Made by a program: the position numbers and the translations under genes. A stretch of 35,435 nucleotides of DNA from Nonomuraea turkmeniaca (GTDB taxonomy: Bacteria; Actinomycetota; Actinomycetes; Streptosporangiales; Streptosporangiaceae). The stretch spans positions 1 through 35,435 of the forward strand of contig NZ_VCKY01000106.1 in the NCBI RefSeq assembly GCF_005889735.1, in the 5' to 3' direction. The notes under the pieces are model-generated. The model was given only the letters and a program-made list of their open reading frames with translations. It was not told the DNA's origin and did no database searches. Below, piece after piece: positions 7,748-14,837 of the stretch (position 1 is the first letter of the stretch; every line of letters begins with the position of its first letter).

Positions 7748-7955
7748 TCAGCCCTTGACCGCACCCGCCGTCATGCCCGTGCCCACGCGCCGCTGCAGGA
7801 ACAGGAAGAGCAGCAGCGCGGGCAGCGCGAACAGGCTGGCGGCGGCCATCGTGGCGCCCCAGTCCGTGCCGAACACGTCGCTGAACGACGACAACCACAC
7901 CGGCAGCGTCCGCTTGTCCTGATCCTTGATGATCAGCACGTTCAGTGGCCCAGGC
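7748..7955 (-). pseudogene. Fragment of a MalG-type sugar ABC permease (C-terminal ~67 residues)
   Basis: Reads GPLNVLIIKDQDKRTLPVWL then a final membrane helix (AASLFALPALLLFLFLQRR) and ends GAVKG-stop. This is the end of a CUT1-family inner-membrane permease of the MalG type. Everything upstream, including the EAA loop, is gone. The fragment joins directly, out of frame, to a MalF-type fragment (junction near 7950). The intact ngcG tail (17912-18826) is a distant relative, so this is the remnant of a separate transporter and not a recent copy. Confidence 0.75.
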
Positions 7956-8245
7956 CAGGGCGAGCGCGCTCATCAGGGCCAGCCGCAGGCCGCGGCGCAG
8001 GCGGACGAGCATGAGGGCGACCCCGGTGGAAAGGACCACGATGGGCACCACGTTGATCGCGGTCCACACGACAGTGCGCCACAAGACCTGCCAGAACTCC
8101 TCCCCGGCGAGCAGCTCGGCGTAGTTGTCCAGGCCGATGAAACGCGGCGCCGCCCCTGATCAGCTCACCCATGCGGAAGTGCTGGAACGAGATCACCGCC
8201 GCCTTGAGCAGCGGGTAGAGCAGGAGGAAGGCCCCGCCTGCCACC
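7950..8245 (-). pseudogene. Fragment of a MalF-type sugar ABC permease (N-terminal half, frameshifted)
   Basis: The first membrane helix (FLLLYPLLKAAVISFQHF) and GELIRGG are in one frame. After a frameshift near 8145 the text continues FIGLDNYAELLAGEEFW and then LWRTVVWTAINVVPIVV in another. This is the N-terminal region of a CUT1 permease; compare FIGLDNFERLL in the intact ngcF. The true N-terminus is missing at the 8245 junction, where an opposite-strand kinase fragment begins. The C-terminal half is missing at about 7950, where the MalG fragment begins. Two deletions and a frameshift make it non-functional. Confidence 0.75.
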
Positions 8246-8250
8246 GCGGG

Positions 8251-8628
8251 CGCGTCGAGGAGTTGGCCGCGGCGGTGCACGCGGCGCCCCCGCTCGCGCT
8301 GGCCGAGCTTGCGCCCCTGGTCACCCGGGCCGCAGAGGCCGGCGACCCCGCCGCGGAGGCCATCGTCACCGAGGCCGCCTCGCGCCTCACGCGAACCGCC
8401 GCCCACGTGCACCAGCCCGGTCTTCCCATCGTCCTCGCCGGAGGCGTGCTGACCGGCAGCGAACCGGTGCGGCGGTCCGTGACGAAACTGCTGGCGGGCG
8501 AGACCGTCACGACGGCGCGCGACACCGCGGGCGCGGCGGCCTGGCTGGCGGCCCGCGACCTGCTGCCGGAGTCGGAGGCGAGAGCGCTGCACACCGCGTT
8601 CACGGCGAGCCCGTGTCCAGTCCGCTAG
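8251..8628 (+). pseudogene. C-terminal fragment of a BadF-type N-acetylglucosamine-kinase-like gene
   Basis: About 125 codons without a start, corresponding to the last third of the intact kinase at 12851-13888. Shared blocks include RAAEAGDP, LLAGETVTTARD and AGAAAWLAAR. At DNA level, 30 consecutive bases are identical between 8527-8556 and 12911-12940 (opposite strand). The ATP-binding N-terminal two thirds are missing. The end overlaps the convergent PPOX gene by 29 bp. With the two permease fragments it forms a decayed copy of an amino-sugar locus. Confidence 0.8.
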
Positions 8629-9031
8629 CGGACCAGGCGGTCCAGCGAGTCACACCGACAACGATCACGGGTCCCGTGGGGCGGCGCTCGCGATATTGGG
8701 GATATTTCGCCACCAGCGCGTCGAGTGCCGTCTCGCGCTCCATCCCGCCTTCGACGACGCGGGCCAGGCCGTCGGCCCGCACCCACCACAGCTGCGCCCA
8801 GTCGTCCTCGTAGCGGTCGACCAGCAGGCTGACCTGGGGGTTGCCCCGGATGTTGCGGATCCTGCGAAGGTTCGCGGTGGTCTTGGGCTTGTGATCGACG
8901 GCGGTGACCACCGTCTCGGCGACCATGGCGAACACGATCGGCACCAGGTGCGGCGCTCCGCCGTCGCCCACGGTGCCGAGCCGGGCCACCCGCGCCCTGG
9001 CGAATCTCGTGCGGGCCATGCCGTCGTCCAC
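8600..9031 (-). CDS. PPOX-class F420-dependent oxidoreductase-like protein
   Basis: A 143-residue split-beta-barrel protein of the pyridoxamine-phosphate-oxidase-like group that binds F420 (or FMN) in actinomycetes. Supporting blocks: RVARLGTVGDGGAPHLVPIVF, KTTANLRRIRNIRGNPQVSLLVD, and DWAQLWWVRADGLARVV. The size fits the family described as PPOX class probable F420-dependent enzyme. Translation may begin at the GTG at 9031 or the ATG at 9019; the longer form keeps the helix before RVARL. The C-terminus runs on past the usual Trp-rich end into the fossil kinase region (overlap 8600-8628). The substrate is unknown. It diverges from the toroid-protein gene with a 73-bp gap. Confidence 0.8.
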   Translation of the reverse strand: MDDGMARTRFARARVARLGTVGDGGAPHLVPIVFAMVAETVVTAVDHKPKTTANLRRIRNIRGNPQVSLLVDRYEDDWAQLWWVRADGLARVVEGGMERETALDALVAKYPQYRERRPTGPVIVVGVTRWTAWSASGLDTGSP

Positions 9032-9104
9032 CCTGTCAGTATGTCCGGGCAGGGTGTCCGGAACCTACAAGACTGCACCTCGGCGCCCCGGGCACGATGG
9101 CCAC

Positions 9105-9992
9105 ATGAACGTAAACCTCTCGGCAATCCCCGGCTTCCTGGCCACCCACGCCCGCGTGCTGGACCGCCGCCGTTACGACCTGCTCATGGGTGACGGTGAC
9201 GCGGCAGGGGTGCTGACCGCCCTGGAGGCCTACCGCAATCCCGACGGCGGGTACGGCTGGGGCCTGGAGCCCGACCTGCGCTCCCCGGAGAGCCAGCCGG
9301 GCGCCGCCCTGCACGCCTTCGAGGTGTTCGCGGACATCGCGCCGGAGACCTCCCCTCGGGCCGCGGAGTTGTGCGGCTATCTGGACGCGGTCACGCTGCC
9401 CGACGGCGGCCTGCCGTTCGCCCAGCCGCTCACCGTCCCCCACGGCACCGCCCCGTGGTGGGCCGGCGCCGACACGACCACCTCGTCGCTGCAGATCACC
9501 GCCGTGTCCGCGGCCGCCGCCCACCGCGTCGCCGCGCACGATCCGGCCGTCGCCGCGCACCCCTGGCTGGAGAAGGCCACGCGGTACTGCCTCGACGCCA
9601 TCCAGGAGCTGGATGGGCGGCCGCACGCGTACGTGTTGTCGTTCGCCGTGCTCTTCCTCGACGCCGTGTACGACACCCAGCCCCGGGCCGCCGACCTGCT
9701 CAAGCGGCTCGGCGCCCTCATCCCGGAGGACGGGCGGGTGCCGGTGGAGGGCGGCACCGCGAACGAGGCGCTGCGGCCGCTGGACTTCGCGCCGTACCCC
9801 GGCCGGCCGGCCCGCGACCTGTTCGATCCCGAAGTGATCGCCGCCGACCTCGTGCGGCTGGCGGGCGGTCAGAAGGACGACGGCGGGTGGACCGTGGACT
9901 ATGCGCGCATCTCGCCTGCCGGCTCGCTCGACTGGCGTGGCGCGATCACCATCCACGCCGTCGACGTCCTGAGGGCGAACGGCTTCATCTGA
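9105..9992 (+). CDS. Alpha/alpha-toroid (prenyltransferase/squalene-cyclase repeat-like) protein
   Basis: A 295-residue soluble protein built of helical repeats. The turns NPDGGYGWGLEPDLRSP (near 45-60), LPDGGLPF and KDDGGWTVDY are of the QW/DGGxG kind seen in terpene cyclases and protein prenyltransferase beta subunits. The length would give one barrel, shorter than squalene-hopene cyclase, and no DxDD acid motif is visible, so cyclase activity is not supported. Similar actinomycete proteins are usually left as hypothetical. The ATG at 9105 is chosen because it gives the family N-terminus FLATHARVLDRRRY. Its stop codon lies inside the 15-bp tandem repeat. Confidence 0.72.
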   Translation: MNVNLSAIPGFLATHARVLDRRRYDLLMGDGDAAGVLTALEAYRNPDGGYGWGLEPDLRSPESQPGAALHAFEVFADIAPETSPRAAELCGYLDAVTLPDGGLPFAQPLTVPHGTAPWWAGADTTTSSLQITAVSAAAAHRVAAHDPAVAAHPWLEKATRYCLDAIQELDGRPHAYVLSFAVLFLDAVYDTQPRAADLLKRLGALIPEDGRVPVEGGTANEALRPLDFAPYPGRPARDLFDPEVIAADLVRLAGGQKDDGGWTVDYARISPAGSLDWRGAITIHAVDVLRANGFI

Positions 9993-10075
9993 GACCGCCC
10001 CATCTGAGACCGCCCCATCTGGGACCGCCCCATCTGGGACCGCTTCGTTTGACGCGGCCTCATGTGAGACGGCGG
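9986..10075. repeat. 15-bp tandem repeat array spanning two convergent stop codons
   Basis: Units CATCTGAGACCGCCC (9986-10000 and 10001-10015) and CATCTGGGACCGCCC (10016-10030) are followed by one decayed unit (10031-10045) and two strongly diverged ones to 10075. The first unit contains the stop of the toroid gene; the decayed end contains the stop of the MerR gene. Fifteen is a multiple of three, so slippage would not shift frames. Likely a replication-slippage tract. Confidence 0.8.
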
Positions 10076-10677
10076 GCCGACTCCGACTCCTGGGCCATCC
10101 GCCGCAGCGCGTCGAACGCCTTGCCGTACAGGACGGTGCCCAGCACCATGGCCTCCACGGCGGCGTCACGCGGCCCGTCGAACGGGATGGCGCCCATCTC
10201 GACCTCGGCCACCAGCCTCTGCGCCGCCTCCACGTACGGCCCCAGGTCGATGGGCACGCCGAGCTGGCGCATCCTGACCAGGGTCTGGGCCAGCTCGTCC
10301 CGGGTCGGGGCCGCGGGGTGGACATTCCAGCCCAGGTCCGTGATGAGGCGGTCCACCTGGGCGCGGGCGGCCTCCCAGTCCCCGCTCGCCTCCGGCTCGA
10401 CAGTGGGGCCGAGCGCGTAGTGCGCGGTGCCGAGCATCTCGTGAATGGGCAGCGACTCGTCGTCGACGGCGGCGATGATCTGCTTGATCGAGGCAACCGG
10501 GAGTTTGCCCACCTCGAGCAGCGCCCGGATCAGGCGGAGCCTGCGCAGGTGCGAATCGTCGTACTCGGCCCGGGTCGCCGCTATCTGCTCGCCCTGGTGC
10601 AGCAGGTTCTCGCGCAGGTAGTACTTGATCGTCGGGAGGGCCACGCCGGACCGGGCGCTGAGTTCGGAGATGCGCAT
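10060..10677 (-). CDS. MerR family transcriptional regulator
   Basis: A 205-residue protein with an N-terminal winged HTH (MRISELSARSGVALPTIKYYLRENLL) and HLRRLRLIRALLEVGKLPVASI, the MerR DNA-binding layout. A helical effector domain of about 120 residues follows, without the Cys pattern of metal sensors, so an organic ligand or none is likely. The ATG at 10677 directly begins the HTH. It lies 15 bp downstream of the LysR gene on the same strand and may be cotranscribed with it. Its last codons lie within the degenerate end of the tandem repeat. Confidence 0.85.
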   Translation of the reverse strand: MRISELSARSGVALPTIKYYLRENLLHQGEQIAATRAEYDDSHLRRLRLIRALLEVGKLPVASIKQIIAAVDDESLPIHEMLGTAHYALGPTVEPEASGDWEAARAQVDRLITDLGWNVHPAAPTRDELAQTLVRMRQLGVPIDLGPYVEAAQRLVAEVEMGAIPFDGPRDAAVEAMVLGTVLYGKAFDALRRMAQESESARRLT

Positions 10678-10682
10678 CGCTA

Positions 10683-10697
10683 GATAATATCGCTATC
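10683..10697. promoter_or_regulatory. AT-rich dyad at the LysR-MerR junction
   Basis: GATAATATCGCTATC carries GATA and TATC half-sites five bases upstream of the MerR start and covers the LysR stop codon. It stands out in GC-rich sequence and could be a MerR operator or -10 region. Assigned by position only. Confidence 0.3.
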
Positions 10698-11541
10698 CAG
10701 ATCGGGCGACATGGCGGGCGGCGCTGACCAACTCCGGCACGTCGGCCTGGCGGTTCCAGAGGAAGACCACCTCCAGCGGGGGGACGTCCTCCTTGATCGG
10801 AACGAAGGTCAGGGTCTCCGGCACCGGCGTGCCCTCGTGCACGCTGAGCGTGTAGCCCGAGCCCTCCTCCACCATGGTGATCGCCAGGTCGTGCGTGGCC
10901 GCCGCCGGGCCGAGCCGGGGGTGGAGCCGGTGGCGTACGAAACCCTCCAGGAAACGACGGGCGCCCGCCACCGCGTCGGACTCCGGCATGACCAGCGGCT
11001 CCGTGGCCAGGTCCGCCAGCGACACCGCCTCGGACGCGGCCAGGTGATGATCGCGGTGCACCAGGGCGCGCACGGGGAAACGGTGGATGAGCATCCTGGC
11101 CACACCCCTCGGCAACGAGCCGGGCGCGTAGCCCAGCCCGGCCTGCAGGGTGCCGTCCACGATGGAGATGATCTGCTCGGCCGTGCCCATGGGGGCCACC
11201 CGCAGGCGCAGGCCCTGGAGCTGGGAGAGCAGCCGGGCGACCACATCGGCCAGCCCGTCCGCCACGCCCAGGCGCGAGGTGTCGCCCTTGCTCCTGGCCG
11301 CGGCCACGGCTCGCTCGAACGCGTCGACCGCGACGGTGGCCTGGGCCAGGAACGCCTCGCCTGCCTCGGTGAGCTGCACGCCGCTGGACGAACGGCTGAA
11401 CAGCTCGACGCCTATCTCCTTCTCCAGTGCCCTCAGCTGCTCGGACAGCGTGGGCTGGGCAATGTGCAGCGCGACGGCGGCCCGGCGGAGGCTGCCGGCC
11501 CGTGCGATCGCCATGGCGTACCTGATGTGGCGCAGATCCAT
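10693..11541 (-). CDS. LysR family transcriptional regulator
   Basis: A 282-residue LysR protein. The N-terminal HTH is MDLRHIRYAMAIARAGSLRR followed by AQPTLSEQLRALEKEIGVELFSR. The co-inducer domain runs from about residue 88 to 280 (LRVAPMGTAEQ, VEEGSGYTLSVHEG). It diverges from the Ltp2-like thiolase-fold gene with a 138-bp gap, the arrangement in which LysR proteins usually control the opposite gene. That gap also holds a KstR2-like box, so the target may be under two regulators. The inducer is unknown. Confidence 0.88.
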   Translation of the reverse strand: MDLRHIRYAMAIARAGSLRRAAVALHIAQPTLSEQLRALEKEIGVELFSRSSSGVQLTEAGEAFLAQATVAVDAFERAVAAARSKGDTSRLGVADGLADVVARLLSQLQGLRLRVAPMGTAEQIISIVDGTLQAGLGYAPGSLPRGVARMLIHRFPVRALVHRDHHLAASEAVSLADLATEPLVMPESDAVAGARRFLEGFVRHRLHPRLGPAAATHDLAITMVEEGSGYTLSVHEGTPVPETLTFVPIKEDVPPLEVVFLWNRQADVPELVSAARHVARSG

Positions 11542-11647
11542 CGCTCACCTCGGGGTGATGGTGATGAGCTATCGGTAGATCGCACCTCCGTATTACAAGA
11601 CGAGACAGCTCCCGTGAAGACGCATTGTCACCCCGGCGCGCTAACCT

Positions 11648-11661
11648 AGCAAGCGCTTGCC
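11648..11661 (+). promoter_or_regulatory. KstR2-like operator upstream of the Ltp2-like gene
   Basis: AGCAAGCGCTTGCC fits the published KstR2 motif AnCAAGnnCTTGnT except for the last base. Its core GCAAGCGCTTGC (11649-11660) is a perfect 12-bp palindrome, and CTAAC / GTTAG (11641-11645, 11665-11669) extend the symmetry. It lies 18 bp before the ATG. The same core stands before fadA6 at 32209. Confidence 0.6.
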
Positions 11662-11679
11662 TGTGTTAGCGTGTGGGGC

Positions 11680-12753
11680 ATGCAGGCCTTCGCCGGGCGA
11701 GCGGCCGTGGCCGGGATCGGGATGACGGCGCTGACCAGGCAGTCCGGGCGCACGGAGCTGGAGCTCGCGGCCGAGGCGTGCCGGACGGCCTGCGCGGACG
11801 CCGGCATCGGCCCGCGTGACGTGGACGCGGTGCTCAGCTATCACATGAACGACTCCGCGCCCGTCGTGCAGGTCGCCAGAGCCCTGGGGATCGAGCGGCT
11901 CGGGTGGCACAACGACATCGCCGGAGGCGGCACGCAGGCGGCGTCGATCCTGGGGGACACGGCGATGCTGGTCCACGCGGGCCTGGCCCGAAATATCTTG
12001 ATCTTTCGGGCGCTCAACGGCCGTTCGGGCAAACGTATGAACACCGTCTCCACCGGCCCCCAGGAACGTTTCACGTACGGCCTGGCGGGCCCGATCCCGC
12101 TGTTCGCCCTGGCCGCGACCCGCTACCTGCACGACACGGGGCTGACAGAAGAGCACCTGCACGCCGTCGTCGCCCAGTCCAGGGACAACGCCAAGGCCAA
12201 CCCCCGGGCGCTGCGCCGCGAGCCGCTGGAGCTCGCGGACTATCTCGCCAAGCCGTACGTGTGCACCCCGCTGCGGACCGCCGACTGCTGCCAGGAGACC
12301 GACGGGGCCTGTGCGCTGGTCGTCAGCGGCGTCCTCGACGGGCCGCGTGTCCAGGCGGTGGTACGGGGCGGAGGGCCCGGGTGCTCCTCGATGGACCGCG
12401 CGCCCGACGTGAGCACGATCTTCTCCGCGTACGTGGCGCCCATGCTCTGGGAGGCGGCCGGCATGCGGCCGTCCGATGTGGACGTGGCGCTGCCGTACGA
12501 CGCGTACTCGTGGCTCGTGCCCCGGCAACTGGAGGACTTCGGGCTGGTCGAGCGCGCGGACCTCGGGGCGTACCTGCTGGAGCGCCGCCACGCGTGGGTC
12601 AACCCGCACGGCGGCCTGCTCTCGGAGGGCTACGTGCACGGCCTGAACAACGTGGCCCAGGCCGTGCGGGAGTTGCGAACGGGACAACGCGAGGTCGCGC
12701 TGGTGACGGGTTTCGGCGGGAGTTACGGCAGCGCCGCCCTGCTCGCGAGGTGA
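11680..12753 (+). CDS. Thiolase-fold protein of the SCPx/Ltp2 type (probable steroid side-chain aldolase or lipid-transfer thiolase relative)
   Basis: A 357-residue thiolase-fold protein. The nucleophilic Cys region of true thiolases is replaced by DIAGGGTQAAS (80-89), with Gly at the Cys site, so Claisen thiolysis is unlikely. Two tyrosines that are catalytic in Ltp2-type retro-aldolases appear conserved: Y273 in LPYDAYSWL and Y318 in SEGYVHGLNN. The loop VNPHGGLLSEG matches the family. Ltp2 enzymes act on CoA thioesters of steroid side chains and need a DUF35 partner; none is adjacent. The start is ATG 11680, with in-frame GTG 11671 as an alternative. It sits behind a KstR2-like box and opposite a LysR gene. 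A steroid or lipid role is inferred from family plus operator. Confidence 0.72.
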   Translation: MQAFAGRAAVAGIGMTALTRQSGRTELELAAEACRTACADAGIGPRDVDAVLSYHMNDSAPVVQVARALGIERLGWHNDIAGGGTQAASILGDTAMLVHAGLARNILIFRALNGRSGKRMNTVSTGPQERFTYGLAGPIPLFALAATRYLHDTGLTEEHLHAVVAQSRDNAKANPRALRREPLELADYLAKPYVCTPLRTADCCQETDGACALVVSGVLDGPRVQAVVRGGGPGCSSMDRAPDVSTIFSAYVAPMLWEAAGMRPSDVDVALPYDAYSWLVPRQLEDFGLVERADLGAYLLERRHAWVNPHGGLLSEGYVHGLNNVAQAVRELRTGQREVALVTGFGGSYGSAALLAR

Positions 12754-12850
12754 GACTCAGCGCTCCCCGGACACCGCGTGGCCGAGGGGCGGCAGGGCCC
12801 CGCAGGCACTCAAAAGGAGTACGCGTGCTCGCGCGATCTTGGCCGGTCCG

Positions 12851-13888
12851 CTACGGCGCGGCCGTGAAGGCGGCGTGCTGGGCCTTCGCCTCGGTCTCCG
12901 GCAGCAGGGTGCGGGCCGCCAGCCAGGCCGCCGCGCCCGCCGCGTCGCGTGCCGTGGTCACGGTCTCGCCCGCCAGCAGACCCGTCACGGCTCGCCGTAT
13001 CGGGCCGTCAGCGGTCAGCACGCTTCCGGCGAGCACCACCGGGCCGGACACGTGCACCCGTTCGAGCGTGGCGACCAGGCGGCCGGCCGCCTCGTGCACG
13101 ATGCCGGCCGCCATCGGGTCGCCTGCCTCAGCGGCCCGGCTGACGAGCGGGGACAGGGCGGCCAGCCGCATGTGATCGGCCTGCGCCAGCCGGACGATGC
13201 GGCTGGCGACGTCGCGCGGTGTGGCGGGCCGCTCGTTGCCGAGGAAGTGCCCCGCGACCAGTGAGACCAGCGTGACCGCCGGGCCCGCCGGCTCGTGAGC
13301 CCCGGCCGCCTCGGGCCCGTTCGGCCAGGGACCGTCCGCCGCCTTCGGCCCGGCCGTGTCGATCGCTTCGACCGGCATGCCGCGGTCGAAGGCGTCCACG
13401 ACCGCTTTCGCCGCCGCGCGCCCGATCCAGAAGCCGGAACCCGAGTCCCCCAGCAGCCAGCCCAGCGCGTCGGCGACCGCGTCGAGCTCGAAGCCCATTA
13501 TCCTGGCGGCCGCCGCGCCCGTGCCGGACAGCAGCAGCGAGCCGTCGGGCTCCGGCGAGCCCGCCGCATAGGCGATCTGCAAGTCGCCCATGCACCGCGG
13601 CTCCTCGGGGATTCCCTGATCGGCCCAGACCTTCGCCAGCCCGGGCGCCATCTCGGCCACGTAGCCCGCCACCCCGGCCAGCGAGCCGGCGACCCGCGCG
13701 CCATCGTGCGTCCCCAGCGCCTCCCCGAGCGCGGCGCCGACGGCCGCCACCGCCTTGGCCAGCCCGTGAGCAGTCGGATTGCCCGCGCCGGCCCGCGCGT
13801 ACCCCACCCGAGTGCCGTCGAGCGTGTGGACGGCGACCCGCGTCGACGTGGCCCCGGCATCGACGCCGACCACTAGCGATTGAGTCAC
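12851..13888 (-). CDS. BadF/BadG-type ATPase, probable N-acetylglucosamine kinase
   Basis: A 345-residue sugar kinase of the ASKHA fold. Phosphate-1 motif VDAGATSTR is at 9-17, phosphate-2 block LLLSGTGAAA follows mid-protein, then LGDSGSGFWIG and the adenosine block VVLAGSVL. It would convert imported N-acetylglucosamine to the 6-phosphate in the cytoplasm. The GTG at 13888 is chosen because it places the ATPase strand at the N-terminus; a longer open frame upstream lacks family similarity. The region around 195-225 is a Pro/Ala/Gly-rich insertion (AADGPWPNGPEAAGAHEPAG). It diverges from the rpiR-SIS-ngcEFG genes with a 79-bp gap and so shares their control region. A C-terminal fragment of a second such gene remains at 8251-8628. 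Confidence 0.85.
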   Translation of the reverse strand: MTQSLVVGVDAGATSTRVAVHTLDGTRVGYARAGAGNPTAHGLAKAVAAVGAALGEALGTHDGARVAGSLAGVAGYVAEMAPGLAKVWADQGIPEEPRCMGDLQIAYAAGSPEPDGSLLLSGTGAAAARIMGFELDAVADALGWLLGDSGSGFWIGRAAAKAVVDAFDRGMPVEAIDTAGPKAADGPWPNGPEAAGAHEPAGPAVTLVSLVAGHFLGNERPATPRDVASRIVRLAQADHMRLAALSPLVSRAAEAGDPMAAGIVHEAAGRLVATLERVHVSGPVVLAGSVLTADGPIRRAVTGLLAGETVTTARDAAGAAAWLAARTLLPETEAKAQHAAFTAAP

Positions 13889-13923
13889 GGTCCGAGTCTG
13901 GGGCTTGACGTGACCGAGAAGCA

Positions 13924-13967
13924 AGAATAATTTTCGCCAGAAGACCGGGTATTCGGAAGGAATATTC
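13924..13967. promoter_or_regulatory. AT-rich dyads in the kinase/rpiR divergent region (candidate RpiR operators)
   Basis: GAATAATTTTC (13924-13934), the dyad TATTC-N5-GAATA (13950-13964) and the perfect palindrome GAATATTC (13960-13967) cluster within 45 bp between the kinase and rpiR. The last ends directly at the rpiR start codon, and the ribosome site (AAGGA) lies within the repeats. Binding there would block rpiR translation initiation or transcription. The RpiR assignment is inference. Confidence 0.4.
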
Positions 13968-14837
13968 GTGACTTCAGGAGCGCTTGGGCGCGTCGAAACG
14001 GAACTACCCGGTTTGCCGGAGGCGTTGCGCAGGGTCGGCGAGGTGATTCTCGAAGACCCGGCCGAGGCGGCGCGGTCGACCATCATCGCGCTGGCCGAGC
14101 GGGCGGGCAGCTCGCCCGCCACCGTGACCAGGTTCTGCCGGGCGTTCGGCTTCTCCGGCTATGCCGAGCTGCGCGTCGCGCTCGCCACCGAGACGGGCCG
14201 GGCCGCCCAGGCGGGCTGGGGTGCGGGCGTCGGCCACGAGATCGGCCCGAACGACCCGCTCGACACGGCCGTCGAGGTCATGGCCGCCGCCGACACCAGG
14301 CTCATCCAGGACACCGCCGCGCAGCTCGACCTCGACATGGTCGCCAAAGTGGCCGATGCCATCGTGGCGGCCCCGCGAGTGCTCCTGGTAGGCGTCTCCA
14401 CCAGCGGGAACGTGGCCACCATGTTCGAAGGCAGGTTACGCCGGATCGGCATCCCCGGTTGGAGCGCGGGCGACGCGCACGTGGCCCTGTCGGAGGCGGC
14501 GCTGCTCAAGCAGGGCGACGTGGCCATCGGCATCAGCCACCGGGGCCGTACCCGTGAGGTCATGGAGGCGCTGGCCGAGGCGGGCAGCCACGGCGCGCTG
14601 ACGGTCGCGGTCACCTCCTTCGCCCGCTCCCCGCTGGCCGACCTGGCCGACCTGGTGCTGACCACCGCCAGCAGGGAGACCACGTTCCGGCTCGGCGGGC
14701 TGGCCGCCGTCCATTCGCAGCTGTTCGTGCTGGACGCCGTGTACGTGGCGGTCGCGCAACGCAATTACGAGCGCACGAACGAGGCGTTCAAGCGCACGAT
14801 CAGCGCCGTGGAGAGCCATCGGGTGGAGAGAGGCTGA
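13968..14837 (+). CDS. MurR/RpiR family transcriptional regulator
   Basis: A 289-residue regulator. The N-terminal RpiR HTH covers about 20-75 (STIIALAERAGSSPATVTRF, CRAFGFSGYAELR) and a C-terminal SIS phosphosugar-binding domain about 125-265 (VLLVGVSTSGNVATMF, DVAIGISHRGRTREV). It should sense a phosphosugar such as GlcNAc-6-phosphate made by the divergent kinase. The start is GTG 13968 with AAGGA seven bases upstream. Its stop is directly followed by the next ATG (TGAATG), so it is the first gene of the rpiR-SIS-ngcEFG operon. Confidence 0.88.
   Translation: MTSGALGRVETELPGLPEALRRVGEVILEDPAEAARSTIIALAERAGSSPATVTRFCRAFGFSGYAELRVALATETGRAAQAGWGAGVGHEIGPNDPLDTAVEVMAAADTRLIQDTAAQLDLDMVAKVADAIVAAPRVLLVGVSTSGNVATMFEGRLRRIGIPGWSAGDAHVALSEAALLKQGDVAIGISHRGRTREVMEALAEAGSHGALTVAVTSFARSPLADLADLVLTTASRETTFRLGGLAAVHSQLFVLDAVYVAVAQRNYERTNEAFKRTISAVESHRVERG

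Noticed and set aside
9042..9061. TGTCCGG repeated 13 bp apart in the PPOX/toroid divergent gap
   Set aside because: A 7-base direct repeat is too short to assign as an operator in this base composition.
9036..10496. A 486-codon open frame on the minus strand across the toroid gene, the repeat and MerR
   Set aside because: It is antisense to or out of frame with two recognisable genes; long empty frames are common in GC-rich coding DNA. Only its pentapeptide pattern, caused by the 15-bp repeat, is real.
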